A stretch of DNA of 64,000 bases from Channallabes apus (GCA_030522415.1 CM060112.1:3270001-3334000); one strand, 5' to 3'. Positions 21,640-34,251 are shown, counted from the first letter of the stretch. The notes: generated by a model from the sequence alone, not told the origin. Translations and numbers: made by a program.

Positions 21640-21865
21640 AGTTAAGTTTAAGTTTAGTCTGTGTTTGCCACATGTACATTACTGCATAGTGAAATTCCTC
21701 CGCGTGTTAGGAAGTCGGGGTCAGAGCGCAGGGTCAGTAGTTATACGGCGCCCCTGGAGCGGAAAGGGTTAATGAAACGACAGTGGCAACTTGGGGCTTG
21801 AACTGCTGACCTTCCGATCAGTTACTCGAAGCCATGACACGCTGAACTACCACTGAACCCAACTC
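21640..21865 (-). repeat. second tRNA-related SINE-like repeat
   Basis: On the minus strand a tRNA-like head can be read, with AGTTCAAGCCCC near 21805 and GTGGTAGTTCAGCG near 21840-21855. A body with CATTAACCCTTTCCGCTCC follows. It differs from the other SINE bodies in the window. Confidence 0.45.
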
Positions 21866-22423
21866 TCAAATCCTCTTTGAAAAATCCCCTTTGTCACAGT
21901 TGATGGTCTCCCACTGTGTGGTTTGTCTTCAAAGCTGGTTTACCGTTTGTACACACTGCCCCGTCAGGGGTGTCTAAAGCTGGGCAATTTATCGAAAATG
22001 ATTCAGGACCGACATTCAGGACATTCATGCCACCCGGCGCTAATGGTATCGTCTCCATAAACACTCTGTAATCATTTTGTGGAAGTCGAACAGCCTGCAT
22101 CCCTCCATCTTAGTGAACTTCATGACATGCAAGTAGAATGAACTGTGCCAGCTAGTATTTATGCTCATCTTCGGTGCAGCCCTAGTACTAAACATTTAGG
22201 GGGGGGGTTTAGGGTGTAGTTTGGTGGATAAGGTGTTGGATTGAAGGTCCTTCACCACTAAGTGCTCAGATATAATCAGGCGTCAAGCTGGAGACCTAAC
22301 CCTAAGTAACTGGCACAGAACGACGGGCAGATCTCTAGGGTGGGGAGTATTTGTTGCCCGATGTGTTAGACGGCACGTAGACGAAACTCTTTCACCCCTT
22401 CTTTCTTTCACCTGGTACAATTT

Positions 22424-23150
22424 AGGGCTGTTAATATTAACGCATGTGATTAATCTAGAAATTTTAAACCATAAATATTTTCATGGCAAATGAATCACAT
22501 GACCATGTTTGACCCTAATGGCTGCCCATAATCGCAGTGCGGTTACCCGGCTGTGTGTGATAACGGCTCGTTTATGGAATAAAGTCTCTGTCAAAAATAT
22601 TCGTGCATAAAAAAGAAGATTTGTGTGTAATTCTGTCTTTTGTCTGAGTTGGATTCCAAAATCTACGGCCACGACGGCTTACAGATACGAGATTCTGTGT
22701 GTTTGTTACAATACAACTCTGAAATATATACGACTCTGACCGTTTACAGACACAAATCTCTGTTTATGACTCCTCTGTTTCACGGACGAATTGCGATATT
22801 ATGCGCTGTGATTATGCGAATCCAACTCAGACAAAAGACAGAATTACACACAAATCTTTTTTACGCACGAATATTTTTGACAGAGACTTTATTCCATACT
22901 CGTTTAACGCGGATAATAAGGTCACCGTGGAAACATCACCAGCTGTGCCACAAGTTTCATGAATAAAAATCTTCTAGACGGAAGATTGGATAAAACCAAA
23001 GTTGTGTGCTCGAGCGACTGTTGAAGGGGAACTCTCTTTCCCAGGAATACATTAACATTACATTAACATTAATATACATAGTAAGACGTGGGAGCGGAAT
23101 CCAGGTTCAAGATCGTGATTAATCACAGATTATGGCTGCGATTAAATAGA
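22424..23150. mobile_element. probable non-autonomous element enclosing a foldback
   Basis: The left end reads TTAGGGCTGTTAATATTAAC followed by GCATGTGATTAATC. The right side near 23110-23148 contains GATCGTGATTAATCACAG and GGCTGCGATTAA, compatible with the opposite end of a 'gggctgtcaatattaacgcg'-type fish MITE. Inside is the long inverted repeat at 22573-22898. The outer boundaries are approximate. Confidence 0.45.
22573..22898. repeat. long foldback inverted repeat (84-bp arms, 161-bp loop)
   Basis: The left arm 22573-22656 and right arm 22818-22898 are reverse complements, apart from a 3-base deletion and one or two substitutions. The arms run from TATGGAATAAAGTCTCTGTC to GTCTGAGTTGGATTC. 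They contain a short reading frame (QLRQKTELHTNL) that therefore appears on both strands; it matches nothing I know and I treat it as chance. Confidence 0.92.
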
Positions 23151-23472
23151 TTAAATTTTTATTGATTGACAATAAACTAGTACAATCATTACAATGCACA
23201 GAAATATATATATATTTCTAAATTATTTTTAAATACCTGTTTAAAAAAGTAAAGTTTTTATGATGTACTAACCCCTGAGAAGGTTTTAGGTCTACGGTAC
23301 TAACTTGAGGAAATGCAAGAATAAATAAAATAGATTTTAAAAACTAAAATATAGCTAGCTTGTTTTTCCATATAAAATTAATAAATTTTTAAACACTTTT
23401 TAGTTTTGGTCATTTTGAATGCATGAGTTAACTCACACTGACCGCTCACTGTAACGAGCGGAAGCCTCTAGT

Positions 23473-23496
23473 ATTATTATTATTATTATTATTATT
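23473..23496. repeat. (ATT)n microsatellite
   Basis: Eight ATT units. Confidence 0.9.
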
Positions 23497-24387
23497 GTCA
23501 TGAAGAAACATACAGTATAATTAAACATATAAAAGAGTGAACATCTTACAACAAAAGTGCATAACCCAGTATCTTGTTTTTTTCCCAGTTCTCCTTTCAC
23601 TGTGGGTGGGGAAACATAACAAAGCTGAAAGAGGACTCTGGCCAAACCATAAAATAACAGTTGTACGAACTCGAGACTTTGAGGTTGTTTTGTTCCTTTC
23701 GTCTAAATGCTTCTCTCTTTTCTGAGGGTTTAATTCAAGCTGCTGTAAAAGCCACATGTATAAAAGATGTAAAAGATATTTTTAATAGCTAGGAAATTCA
23801 TCATAAATATAAAAAAAAGTGTAACATGTTCGTAGTACAATTACAGTACATTTACCGGACTATTATTAGACCTGGACCTGCTTCCTTTAATCGAAAGTTT
23901 AGTGACTGGCGACGTGATTAATGCCGGCCCTCTGCACTCGTGTCTTATTTCACGGCAAAAATATTTCTGTTATAAGCAAAAAATATGAAACTTACAAAGA
24001 AAATACACGTAACACACTACATTACATGTCATTAGAGTGACACAAAGACATAGTGTTAAGACGCAGCTTTAATATTTTTGTCATATAGGTGTTATATAGT
24101 TGCTATGACTTGTCATAATTTGCCTATGCAACTACGCAACAACTTCAAATTCTAAACTGTAATGTTCAGGTCGTAACCAGAACTATAACTCACGACACTT
24201 GTATAGCTGTGTTATTACACACGACATGACACTCTCACATGTTTGAAATGTTACACATTGAGTTAACTTTACACTTACCTTTATTGGTGTTTATGAAAAA
24301 TGACTGTGTAATGACTGTGTGGTGTATTTTTATGAACTTTGAGATCTAAATCTATGCAAGGAAAAAAAGATTAAAATAAAATGGGTG

Positions 24388-24700
24388 TTCCAATCAAAGC
24401 GGGACTTTTGATTGCGCAGAATAACAGAACACAGTGCTGAGAGTAAACACTCTCTTTATTTATCTATATAATCGCCTCCTGCAGTAATGCACGGGTTTCA
24501 CTAGTGCCTGGACATCATCAATGTAGAAAGGTTTCTCAGTACACTGGAGCCATGATCGCACTGTGTGCTTCATGTCTGAAACACTGGCCTCCCAGGAACT
24601 CCTTTAATAGACTAAATCTGTTGTGTCTCTTCCACAAGTTGGCAACAAGTTATATGTTGATCAGACGTCCCACTGGCTCGAACATCCCTTTGTAATTCAT
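24388..24700 (-). mobile_element. mariner-type transposon 3' portion
   Basis: The end reads TTCCAATCAAAGCGGGACTT followed by TTGATTGCGCAGAATAACAG. It is homologous to 12578-12685 and, inverted, to the 3' end of the remnant at 49020-49535. The rest matches the 3' coding end of that element, with stops. No intact transposase is present. Confidence 0.65.
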
Positions 24701-24889
24701 ACTATAATATAATTTAGACATTACCCTTCATTGTACAAGGTGCTTATTAAAATGTATATTTTTCTATGTTATACTAGTAATACATTATTATATGTTATCC
24801 ACTTTATATTGAGCGAAGAGAATATTCTGCGCATGCCTTTATACCTCGCTATACTGCCACTGTTAGTTTACTCATTCAGATGGTACATG

Positions 24890-24957
24890 GCTTTTGTGAA
24901 GCTGCTTTGAGACAAGGACCATTGTTAAAAGCGCTATATAAACAAAATTGAATGGCA
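24890..24957 (+). repeat. LINE-type 3' tail
   Basis: AAGCTGCTTTGAGACAAGGA, then AAAAGCGCTATATAAACAAA and TTGAATGG, is the recurrent 3' end of a fish non-LTR retrotransposon. A second copy lies at about 55935-55997. Confidence 0.6.
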
Positions 24958-25380
24958 GTGCTGCAGGACCGTCTTTGTACCTCATTACATGAGCTCATAG
25001 GCAATAAATGGTAACCTGTGTGTGTGTGTGTGTGTGTGTTTTAGAGGCCTAAGCAGAAGAATGAGGACAGTGAGAGAAGAGAACAGGCTGTAGTGAAGCC
25101 ACAGCGAGAGGCAGATCACCGTCAGTCACTGGTCTGTGGAGGAGCGACACTAGGAACAGTTCTAGTCTCAGAGCAGATGCTCCACAGTGACGTCGTCCCG
25201 ACTCCGACATCGAGAAGACGGACACCGAACATAACCTGGAGGAGATTTAACACTAAACATGACCGTGAGGCCGAGACGCCTGGAGGATGACCGAGCGCTC
25301 CGTGTCTGGAATGTGGGCTACGTTTGGTCAGTGCTGATCCTCCAGTTCCTCTCTCTGTAATCAGCTACAGGACATATCTG

Positions 25381-25414
25381 AGTGTGGGTGTGTGTGTGTG
25401 TGTGTGTGTGTGTG
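25381..25414. repeat. (GT)n microsatellite
   Basis: GT run. A similar, shorter one lies at 25017-25039. Confidence 0.9.
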
Positions 25415-25639
25415 TTTAGCTGGAGATAAGAAAACTGAAACGCCACACTTCGTCTTTCACATACATGAGGAATCAAAAGTTGGTTAAACACCATATTCAT
25501 TGTGAATCTTCCTGAATAGAGAAGTTTATAATAAACACTTAATGAGACATTCATACTGCAGGCATTTCATTAAAGTTGGTTCATGGGACGGTGCATCATG
25601 AGCACGGTGGAGCAAGAGAGCGACAGGTAGCCTCTCTTA

Positions 25640-26520
25640 GTGCAGGTTACACTCCTTTCAAACATTTGAATGTTTAGCAACTCTATACCAGAGAGCAAGG
25701 TTCATACGGTTACATGAAACCTACATAAGGTTTCATATGTCATGTCAACTCTTCCTGATCTCTGACATGGACTTACAGTACATAGATGTTTATGTGGCTT
25801 GTTGCAATTAGCATCAGCTGTCAATAAGATGGTCGATTCCTAAACGTATAACAGTACCATGTCATTGGTATGTTATAGACATTCATAAAAATCTAATAAA
25901 CAGAGATAGGCATGACTTAGTAGTGACAGAAAAGATACATAACTCTTTCATAGGTCAATGATCATACTGTAGGTATTCATGAAGATGTAGATAGAAATAT
26001 AAAACTTGACTTAAGGACTAGGGGAAATAACCACAGCCTGGCCATAACGTGGTCCTGTGCATTGTGTCATGTTATGGTCATAGGTATTCATAAGGATGTT
26101 ATTGCAATGATGTATATACTAATAAAGGTTAAGAAATTATAAGCAGGAATATAAAATGTCGACTAGAGAAAAACATAGCTTGGTCATGGCATGGATCTGT
26201 GTAGTTATAAAATATTTATAAGCGACAAATGATTTGAAATTTACTGTAAAAAGCAAAGAGAATGTGCATAGTTGTGTCATGAGAGGGTTATAAGTGTTTG
26301 TAAGCGTTCATAAGTGGAAATATGACCTACCACTGTCATGACATGGTCAAAGGTGCAAGTAAAGAATCATGGCATTCAATTTACTCAAAAGTCCTAACGT
26401 GACATTATCATGCATATTCATAAGAATGTTATAAGGCAAATTGCTAGTGTTATTACGATTTATCACGATTGAATTATGCGTCATGATGCCCTAGTAACAC
26501 ACTTTAACTCACCCTTATGT
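25640..26520. repeat. decayed tandem/interspersed repeat region with recurring TCATGACATGGTC and ATTCATAAG words
   Basis: Related phrases recur without fixed spacing: GGTATTCATGAAGATG, GGTATTCATAAGGATG, CATATTCATAAGAATG, TGTCATGTTATGGTCA, GTCATGACATGGTCA and GTCATGGCATGGATC. This looks like an old tandem array broken by mutation. There is no coding potential. Confidence 0.45.
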
Positions 26521-26922
26521 CATCTGACACAACTGTTAAATCAACCGGACACATAAAAGATGAATGAAATGCCTTTATAAATGTCTTTTGGCTCATCAGC
26601 TGTCCTTACAGCCTTATGAACTCTGCTCAGAAGTATGATGTTTATTAACTGAATGAATTAATGTCCTGACAGTATTATACCGTATGAAACATTATCGTCT
26701 CATCATGAACTGACATGAACTAGCTACATCGAGTCGGTGAACTCACTTTGAACAAAAAAGGTATATATATATTTATGAATACATTTTGTAAATAAAGAGT
26801 TTTTTTGTAGTAAACATTGTCTCTGTTTTTATTCAGGAACAAAGCAGTTCCTTTATATTTGATATATTGCTACTGTAAACCAGCTCTTTTGAATACATTA
26901 GTAGATGGTCTGAAATGTACAA

Positions 26923-27375
26923 TTGTCTTTAATGCATACACTTTTTTTTTTTTTAAGTCAGACAGGCTTGAGCGTATTTTCACACATAATAAGGAGTAAT
27001 AAGGATCGACAGTGTTGTCTTGGTATATATAGAACATCACAAACGTTCAACATGACATCCTTGTGTTACGGAGTACTGATTTGGAGACATGCAGGACGGC
27101 GGGGGATGGGGGACGAGCCGACAGCTACGCGAGAGCGTAAGGAGAAACCTAGAGGTATGTACAAATCCGCTGGATTACTCTGGACGCCTCCGGGAAAAAC
27201 AGCTGCAGGAAGTCCGGGAAGTCTCTCCAAGTCTCCTAAAATCTCTTCACGTCCCAGCTTGGATTCAGATCCACCGCAGCAATCCAAAGTGCAACTCGCC
27301 ATGATGACAATTCCAACAAGAGTCAAACGTGAAATGTTTCACAGGACGAGGATGTTTTCACAGTCAGGTCTGTGA
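26923..27375. other. unidentified GC-richer island, possible exon or conserved element
   Basis: About 330 bp (27050-27370) is richer in GC and CpG than its flanks and has long frames on both strands. One is plus at 26923-27375 (150 codons; only its GC-rich second half is of interest). Another is minus at 27066-27326 (86 codons, containing SESKLGREEILGDLERLP). A TATATATAG motif precedes it at 27023. I recognise no family. It could be part of an unannotated gene, a processed fragment or chance. Confidence 0.25.
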
Positions 27376-28179
27376 TCGTCCAGCAATAAGGTAATGGTCA
27401 CAACGCAGGAGACTTTTATCATGAAAAAAAACCCCAAATAAAATAAACCATATAGAAGCCAAGTTGTTCAGAAAGAAATACTTGAAATACACGAATAAAA
27501 GGACAACTCAATGGAGATTTGGCTTCACAGTCTGTAACACAGCATCAGCTTGATCCAGGGAGAACCTGGTTTGGTGGTTCCTGCTTGAAATCTACACGAA
27601 AATAGGTTCTTAATAACCAGTTGGAATTCGTTATTGATTTAGGAATGATAACATCATGATCATTGCTCGAAACAGGGTGTGTAAAGTTTACAGGTCTTGG
27701 TCGTTATAAATTTTCCATCTGTTAAGTTTGTCACTTGGAATGCGAATACAATGTAAATAATTAGATTTTAACTGATTTTCTTCCACAGAACTAATCATAA
27801 GAGTTAAATTTATACTAAATAACCTGCAACTTTGAAAGACACCAACTTGATTTAGCTCAGTGAGACTGCAGACGCTTCCTAGGAGTCTCAGCTCAACTTG
27901 GGAATGCATTTCTGCACGGAATGAGGGCTGTGGAATTTGGCACCTATTTACTTACAATGTACTTAGATTCTGAATAACAAACTTCACACTCTGTGTGCAG
28001 AGCAGAAAAACTTATAATGACCAAGACCTGTAACGTCAACGTTAAGACATACAGTAGCTGAAAAAAAACTGAACTGTCCCCTTAATTCAAATCATTGAGT
28101 TTCTGAGATGCCAATGTTAATTAGTACTGAAGTGCAAAATTTGCCTCTCTCTCCAATAAAAAAAAAATATTTACAGAAA

Positions 28180-28182
28180 AAA

Positions 28183-28222
<40 letters not shown>

Positions 28223-28227
28223 TATAA
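28180..28227. repeat. poly-A run followed by (TA)n
   Basis: A run of about 22 A leads into about 13 TA units. Confidence 0.9.
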
Positions 28228-28979
28228 TTCAAGGATGGCATGGAAAAAAGCAAGTGCAATGATCAAAATAAGAGACAATCATTAGAAAAAATAGATTACA
28301 AAAATGCATTTAAATATGTTAGAGAATATATTTATAACATGCACAAAAGGAAATGTGTGTGTGTGTAGATCTGGGAATACTGGATACTGGAATGGGAATT
28401 CATACTGGATGAGATGTTATCAATAAAAAAAAATTATAAAAAATAAATAAACAATGTGTGGGTACAAAAACATTTGAACTTAATCCTTGGATTTGAATTC
28501 AGGTTCCACACCTACCTGTTGATTTGTTTGACCCCTTATAGTGCAAAAAAAATCTATGCTATGGAATTTTTTTCTATAGTTAATGTTTTAATTAAACATC
28601 ACAGACCTTTTGTCAACAATTCTATATTTACATTTAATCTTCACTGTGATGGTTTTCAGTGTATTCAACGTTTTTCAAGGTTTTATTTTGTTTACTTTGT
28701 TCCCTTTTTATTCCTACTTTCATTCACAATGGCTTTTGTTTTAGATTTTAATTTATTAAATTAGTTAGCTACTTTTTTGATTTTGTCGGTAATGTAAACT
28801 AGACTAATGTAAACTCACCAATGGCTACTAAACATAAAAAAAACTAAATATCTGATTTAAAAAAATTAGTATCAAAACAAAATAATTAAACTTTAAGTTT
28901 CATGAATTAAGATTTGTAATTGCACTACATACGTATTACATTTTACACAACATTGTATAAGGAACTTGTGTACATTTGT

Positions 28980-29185
28980 AGTAAATGTTGTTAAATTACT
29001 GTATGTAGCTACATTCTGTAAATTAGCTAGCGAGTTGAGTTAAAATTTTGTTTTGTTCAAATTTAGCTAGCTTGTTACATTTTGTAAATCAAGTCAATTT
29101 AGCTTGAAGGTAAAAAAAAACTTTTTAGAACTTGGTTTTATTTATATGAGCTAGCTAGTTACATTCGATAAATTTGCATTTTGTG
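28980..29185. repeat. degenerate 40-bp repeat, block 1
   Basis: AATTAGCTAGCGAGTTGAGT (29021) and ATTTAGCTAGCTTGTTACAT (29061) are spaced exactly 40 bp apart. Further diverged units (for example GAGCTAGCTAGTTACATTCG at 29149) follow. It is the same motif as at 30775-31060. Confidence 0.6.
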
Positions 29186-30774
29186 GATTTTCATTTCTAT
29201 ATCTAACAATTTCAGTTTCTACTTACACATTTTTTTTATTGATTTATTCTTTGTTTTATAAACCAGATAAGTATTAACTGCATATTTTTGCAATGGCATA
29301 CATATAGTACTTAAATTGTATTTGTTGTAATTTATTTTATCTGCATTATTTTACTTTAAAATGCATTGTGATTCACATTTTATTTTGTCAGTATAAAAGG
29401 CAAAAAGCAACACAAACTCCTACACATGTTCAGTGCTCATAAACGTCTCAGATTACACTTCTCTTCTGTTTTTTTGGCTGATATCTGAACTTTACAGGCC
29501 TCATCTAACTGCATGGGTTTTTATTAAAAGTTAGATGAAGTGGCCCGATTGTGACAAACAAGTCACAAACAAATAACACTCCCAATTTATGACGAGGACT
29601 GAGACAGTGGCCTGTTGTGCAATCCTTCTGCAGAACACTTGGGTATAAAGGGCTGCATTCAGCGATTTGGTGATTCAGATACGGCTCAGATTTCTGATGC
29701 AGATATTACTGGAGCTTTTTTGTCTTAAGCAGCAATAAGTCACATTCCTGCAGCTGAGCGTATTCGCTTGTGTCTTACATGGCCAGGCTGGAGAACAACT
29801 CCTCTCACTCAGCGATACAACATGGTGCGTTACAGCAGCGTGCTGTGAAAGTGTGAGTCATTGTCGAACAAGGGTAGAGGGGGTGGAGAGTCACAGCTGT
29901 GCACATCTGGGTGCAAAACTAATAGATGGCACAGCAGATGTGCTGGATGTAGCGCTGATTACATACAAGTACAATGATGAGATTGTTCCTTTACAATATT
30001 TCCTCTTTTATATTTTAGGTTTCTGATAAATCCTAACATCACGTTATCCAGGTGTCCAGGGTGGTAAATACTGAGCAACTGTACTTCACGATTAACATTT
30101 AATACTCTTCCCACTCTCATGTATGTTTAACACTTTTTACTCCTTACATCTTAATTTTCATCTTCAAAGATCCTCGTTAAATCTCTGTTATGCTTTAACT
30201 GCAGTTTTCACAAAAAAAAAACAACTAAATTTGAGCTTAAAAATGAGCCATTAAAGCTAAAGAAGTATATTAGTTTTAGTTTCAAAGTATAGTAGCTGCT
30301 ACAATTTTGCAATTAAGGCTGTTAAATAATCAAGCTGGTTAGGTTTTTAAATTAAGATGTATACAAGCAAGTTTTTATTCTTTAATGCTAATAAGACCTC
30401 CAAAAGGTATTTTAAACAATGTAATGCAAAATGGTCTTTTAGACAAAGTTGTGTTACATTAACTGTAAGTTTGCTAAATTACTGAGCTCTGTTTTGCATA
30501 TTAACTGGACATTTGATGATTAGTTTTGTGATTCAGCTAAATATATTTTCATGAATTATCTTGTTCATTTAGGTTCCTAAGTTTCAATTTATGTATTTTC
30601 TTTGTTAAATTGGCTAGCTGAATTTTGGAAATTATCTTAGGGTTAGAGTTAAAAGATTTAGCTTTTGTTGAAATTGACAGGATTGATTCTGTGAGGGTTA
30701 TTAAGCATAAACAAAAATAGAAAAATAGAAAATTGTAGTTTAAAATTTGTTTGGTAAACCTTTTCCCCCACATC

Positions 30775-31060
30775 ATTAACTAACTCGTTGGGTTTTTGTA
30801 TATTAGTTTATTAAATTAGCAAGCTAGATGGGTTTTGCAAACGAGTTCACTAAATTAGCTAGCTAGTTGAGTTTTTTAAAATTACTTCACTAATATTGCT
30901 AGTTACTTGAGTTTTGTAAATTATCTTACTAAGTTATTAGTTTTTTTTATGTTTTGGAAAAATATCCACTAAATCATTTAGCTAGTTGAGTTTTGTAAAA
31001 GGGTGCTTAAATTTCCTCACATGAAAAATCTAGCTCGCTTGGCATTTCATCCAAACTAAT
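30775..31060. repeat. degenerate 40-bp tandem repeat, block 2
   Basis: The phrase GCTAGTTGAGTTTTGTAAA and its variants start near 30781, 30821, 30861, 30901, 30941 and 30981, a period of about 40 bp. They are separated by TTCACTAAATTA-like spacers. About six to seven units are visible, diverged but still in register. Confidence 0.75.
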
Positions 31061-31494
31061 TATTAAAATTTGGTAAACAACAAGCCAGATTCTAGTCGTG
31101 TGTGTTAGCAGTGCGTTTTCATTACAACTCGATGCTTAGCAAAATCTTTTCACTCTTGAATGTTTGATTGTGTTTGTACTTTCACTTAAGTACACAGCTC
31201 CTTCCAAACTCCCACTTTAACTCAAGTCTGCTTACTCAAAACTTTTGCCCCCCCGGATCTCAGGCAGTGTGTTCTAGTAACATACTGTAGCATATTAGGA
31301 TCTCATTTGTATACTGGAAAAAACATGACACTGTTGTGCAGCATGAGCTTTGCATATTTACACACAAAGACCTCAAGCCACATTTGTATAATGAACAGTG
31401 GAGCATGTAATAAATGCTGTAGTTATGCGGAATGAATCCAACAGAAGGGTTCGCTGTAACTTTTCTTCCAAAGAAAAATGAGTGCATGTACGTG

Positions 31495-31527
31495 TGGGGG
31501 GGGGGTTGAGGGGTGGGGGGGGGGGGG
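31495..31527. repeat. poly-G tract
   Basis: Interrupted run of G. Similar homopolymers occur at 18410-18431 (C), 33981-33993 (G), 35245-35256 (G) and 52815-52833 (G). Confidence 0.85.
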
Positions 31528-31620
31528 AATAACATAAAAAAAGAGTTACACTTGGCTTGTGAGGGAGACAGACTATATTTGGGTTTCACATTTTTAGCTG
31601 TTCAGTGTAGGTGTTGGCTG

Positions 31621-31621
<1 letters not shown>

Positions 31622-31680
<59 letters not shown>
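31622..31680. repeat. (TA)n microsatellite
   Basis: Long pure TA run about 330 bp beyond the slc9a7 stop codon, so possibly within its 3' UTR. Confidence 0.95.
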
Positions 31681-31682
<2 letters not shown>

Positions 31683-32011
31683 TACACTGCTCCTTTATTT
31701 ATATATAAATAAATTCCAACCTACAGCCAATCATAACCCACATATCCTCCAGGATGAATTCCTCGCCTGAATTGTCTGTTTTCTTGAATCACAGTATGGC
31801 CAAAGTTCTGCATCTTCTGCAGTTCAGTAAACACATGAAATCTTCTCGCTCAGACTCTTTATCTCTCACTTTTCCCTCCTCTCTCCATCGTCCGACGTCT
31901 TTAAAGCAGCTCAGGATGATCAGATGGAGTGAGGTATGGAGACAGAGAGACCGAGAAAGAGATGTAGAGGAAAAAACAGGAGGGGGAGTCAGCAAGTGAT
32001 GGGGCGGAGTC

Positions 32012-32251
32012 TCAGGCGTGATCTTCCATGGGGAAAACCAGCCGTGTGCCCCGGCTCAGGAACTCCTGCTCACGCGAGTCCAACTCTCTCTCCAGCGCTT
32101 CCTCCGAAGTGCTGCCGTTGCGTTTGCCGCTCTTCGTCCCAGACGCTGATGAGGCGCCGTTAACCGTGATGGCGGTGTCGCCGTACGACAGCGTCAGGTC
32201 TCCGTCCGTCAGGATGAGGTCTGAGTCTGTGTCCCGAAGCTGCTCGCTGTT
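32012..32251 (-). CDS. slc9a7: slc9a7 terminal coding exon
   Basis: The acceptor TTCTACAG precedes AAC AGC GAG. The exon gives 79 residues and a stop. It carries an acidic patch ([13 protein letters not shown]), a Ser/Lys-rich linker and the conserved [13 protein letters not shown] tail. Confidence 0.93.
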   Translation of the reverse strand, partial: NSEQLRDTDSDLILTDGDLTLSYGDTAITVNGASSASGTKSGKRNGSTSEEALERELDSREQEFLSRGTRLVFPMEDHA

Positions 32252-34189
32252 CTGTAGAACACAGGGACAAGTGGGAGATGAGGCGGGGACAGGGCGGGGC
32301 GCTCAGGTGACACATACGGTACACGTACGATAAGCACACAACACACAAGCTTTAAACAAAAGGATTATGAAGGACACTGTGGAAACACAACAGTAAAAGA
32401 GTGGAAGTTGACTTAGAGCTTTTTGCATAACAGGCAACACTCTTCACATTAAAATGTGAAATAAATAGACATTAAACTTATGATGTCTCTTTGCACCGAC
32501 TGATTTAAGAACTAAACTGAAAGTGTCTCCCTTTTCTTTTTGCTACATGCTTCTGTCCTTGCCAACATTCTTCGGGCCCATTGTGCTATGTCTTTACTAA
32601 ACCTTGCACAAACTGTAAAGAAGAAGAAAAAAATATGTAAACTCACTTCACCTGGCTTTACATTGATGCAAACATGTTTTGGACATAGCACAACTTTGCT
32701 GCCCTTCAGTTGCTCGTATACCGTAGTATACTCGTAGTCCCTGCAAAATTTCAGTTACGTTGAAAATTCATGAGGCGCGGTGTTCTTTAGCCGAGGTACC
32801 GCTGTATAAGCTAACAAGTCTTACACACCTTGTGTCTGTTTAGGTTGCATTGCTGAGCCAAGAAAATGACTCAGTTGACATCAACAACATTTTAAATATG
32901 AATTATTTTTTTCCCCCCCAATTTTCTCCCTAATTTAGTCGTGTCCAATTCCTGCCCGTCACTAGGGGGCTCCACATTAAGGCTACTACTGCCACTCAGC
33001 CGGGAGGGCCGAAGACTATCACGTGTTTCCTCCAAACCGCGCGACGTCAGCCGACCGCATCTTTTCGAACTGCTTGCTCACGCACCATTAGGGGCGGAGT
33101 AACACACTCGGAGGACAGCGCTATCTGCTCCTTCCGCGTGCGCGAGCTCACAGACGCCCCTGATTGGCTGTAGAGCCGTGATTAATATGGGAGCGCAAGT
33201 ACCTCTCATCCCTCCCCCTTGAGAGAGCTCGGCCAATCAGCTCTCTATATGCCTCCGGCTGTGAGAGGAAAACAGCATCACCCAGGGTTCGAACCAGCGA
33301 TCTCCGGATGTCAGGGCGAGCGCTTTACCACTGCACCACTCGGAGGCAAACAACACATTTAAAAAAAAAAAAAAAAAAAAAAGAGGAAATCATGACTAAA
33401 CATTAAATTAATCTTTAGTCACACCCTTACAGGAAGTTCTTGGTATAACCGATGATTACAAACCACCCAGAGAACTATTTGTTAAGCAATCGTTGCTTTT
33501 TGGTTTGTGAATTTAACAGGGTAAAACATCGGACATTTTACTTTCAGACGATGATGTAAAAGTTGCTTAAACAATCTTTGACATTTGTTCCTCAGCCAGT
33601 GTGCTCTGGGGAAGCTGAATTATTTATAACTGACCTTTACAAAGTGCTGACAGTCCAGACTGCTTCATGAAGATTAAACAAAACATCTCTATACACTGTG
33701 ATTAAACACTTTCGCTTGTTCGATAACAAAAACATTCATCGCTTTCATTTCACTTCTTAACAGACATAAATGAAAAAACAACAGAACAGAAAGGAACAAA
33801 GAACGAGGAACAAATCAGCCCACACACATGCACTGACCTCGGGGCAAATCGATGGGGCAGATTGATGAGGTGCTGACCTCTGGTACACACACTCAGACAC
33901 ACACATTAAACCAACAACCGGTAGAAAATAATGGCCATGTGATGAATTAACTATTCTCAAGCTGTTAAGGTGGTACAGAAAGGGGGGGGGGGGGTTAAAG
34001 GAAGTACTGGCATGCACAGGAAGTGTGCTTGAGTCGATAATGGAAACGCTTTAGGGTGCTTTCACATCAATTAGTCGGATCATAAGGTCCGAATCGATAC
34101 CAGAGCCTCGTTTATACTTCTGGTTCATTTGCTATTGGGTTTGGTTTCATAACTGTTCATTTGTCATGAAGGGTAAACAAACCCCTTTA

Positions 34190-34251
<62 letters not shown>

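Larger units (their letters stand above)
16662..32011. other. gene-poor interval between chst7 and slc9a7
   Basis: About 15 kb without a supported gene. It holds the chst7 3' UTR (end not determined), SINE copies, a foldback repeat, a mariner end, LINE tails, TA/CA/poly-C microsatellites, a decayed tandem region and a 40-bp degenerate repeat. The slc9a7 3' UTR must extend leftward from 32011; plus-strand TTTATT near 31691 is one candidate polyadenylation signal for it. Confidence 0.7.

Noticed and set aside
28456..28764. 102-codon plus-strand frame rich in Phe and Leu
   Set aside because: AT-rich sequence, no recognisable family, no splice signals or neighbours; expected by chance.
31513..31770. 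Frame with a long Tyr-Ile run
   Set aside because: It is translated TA microsatellite.
33260..33350. tRNA gene
   Set aside because: A and B boxes are present, but the cloverleaf stems do not form, and the sequence is the head of a multi-copy SINE.
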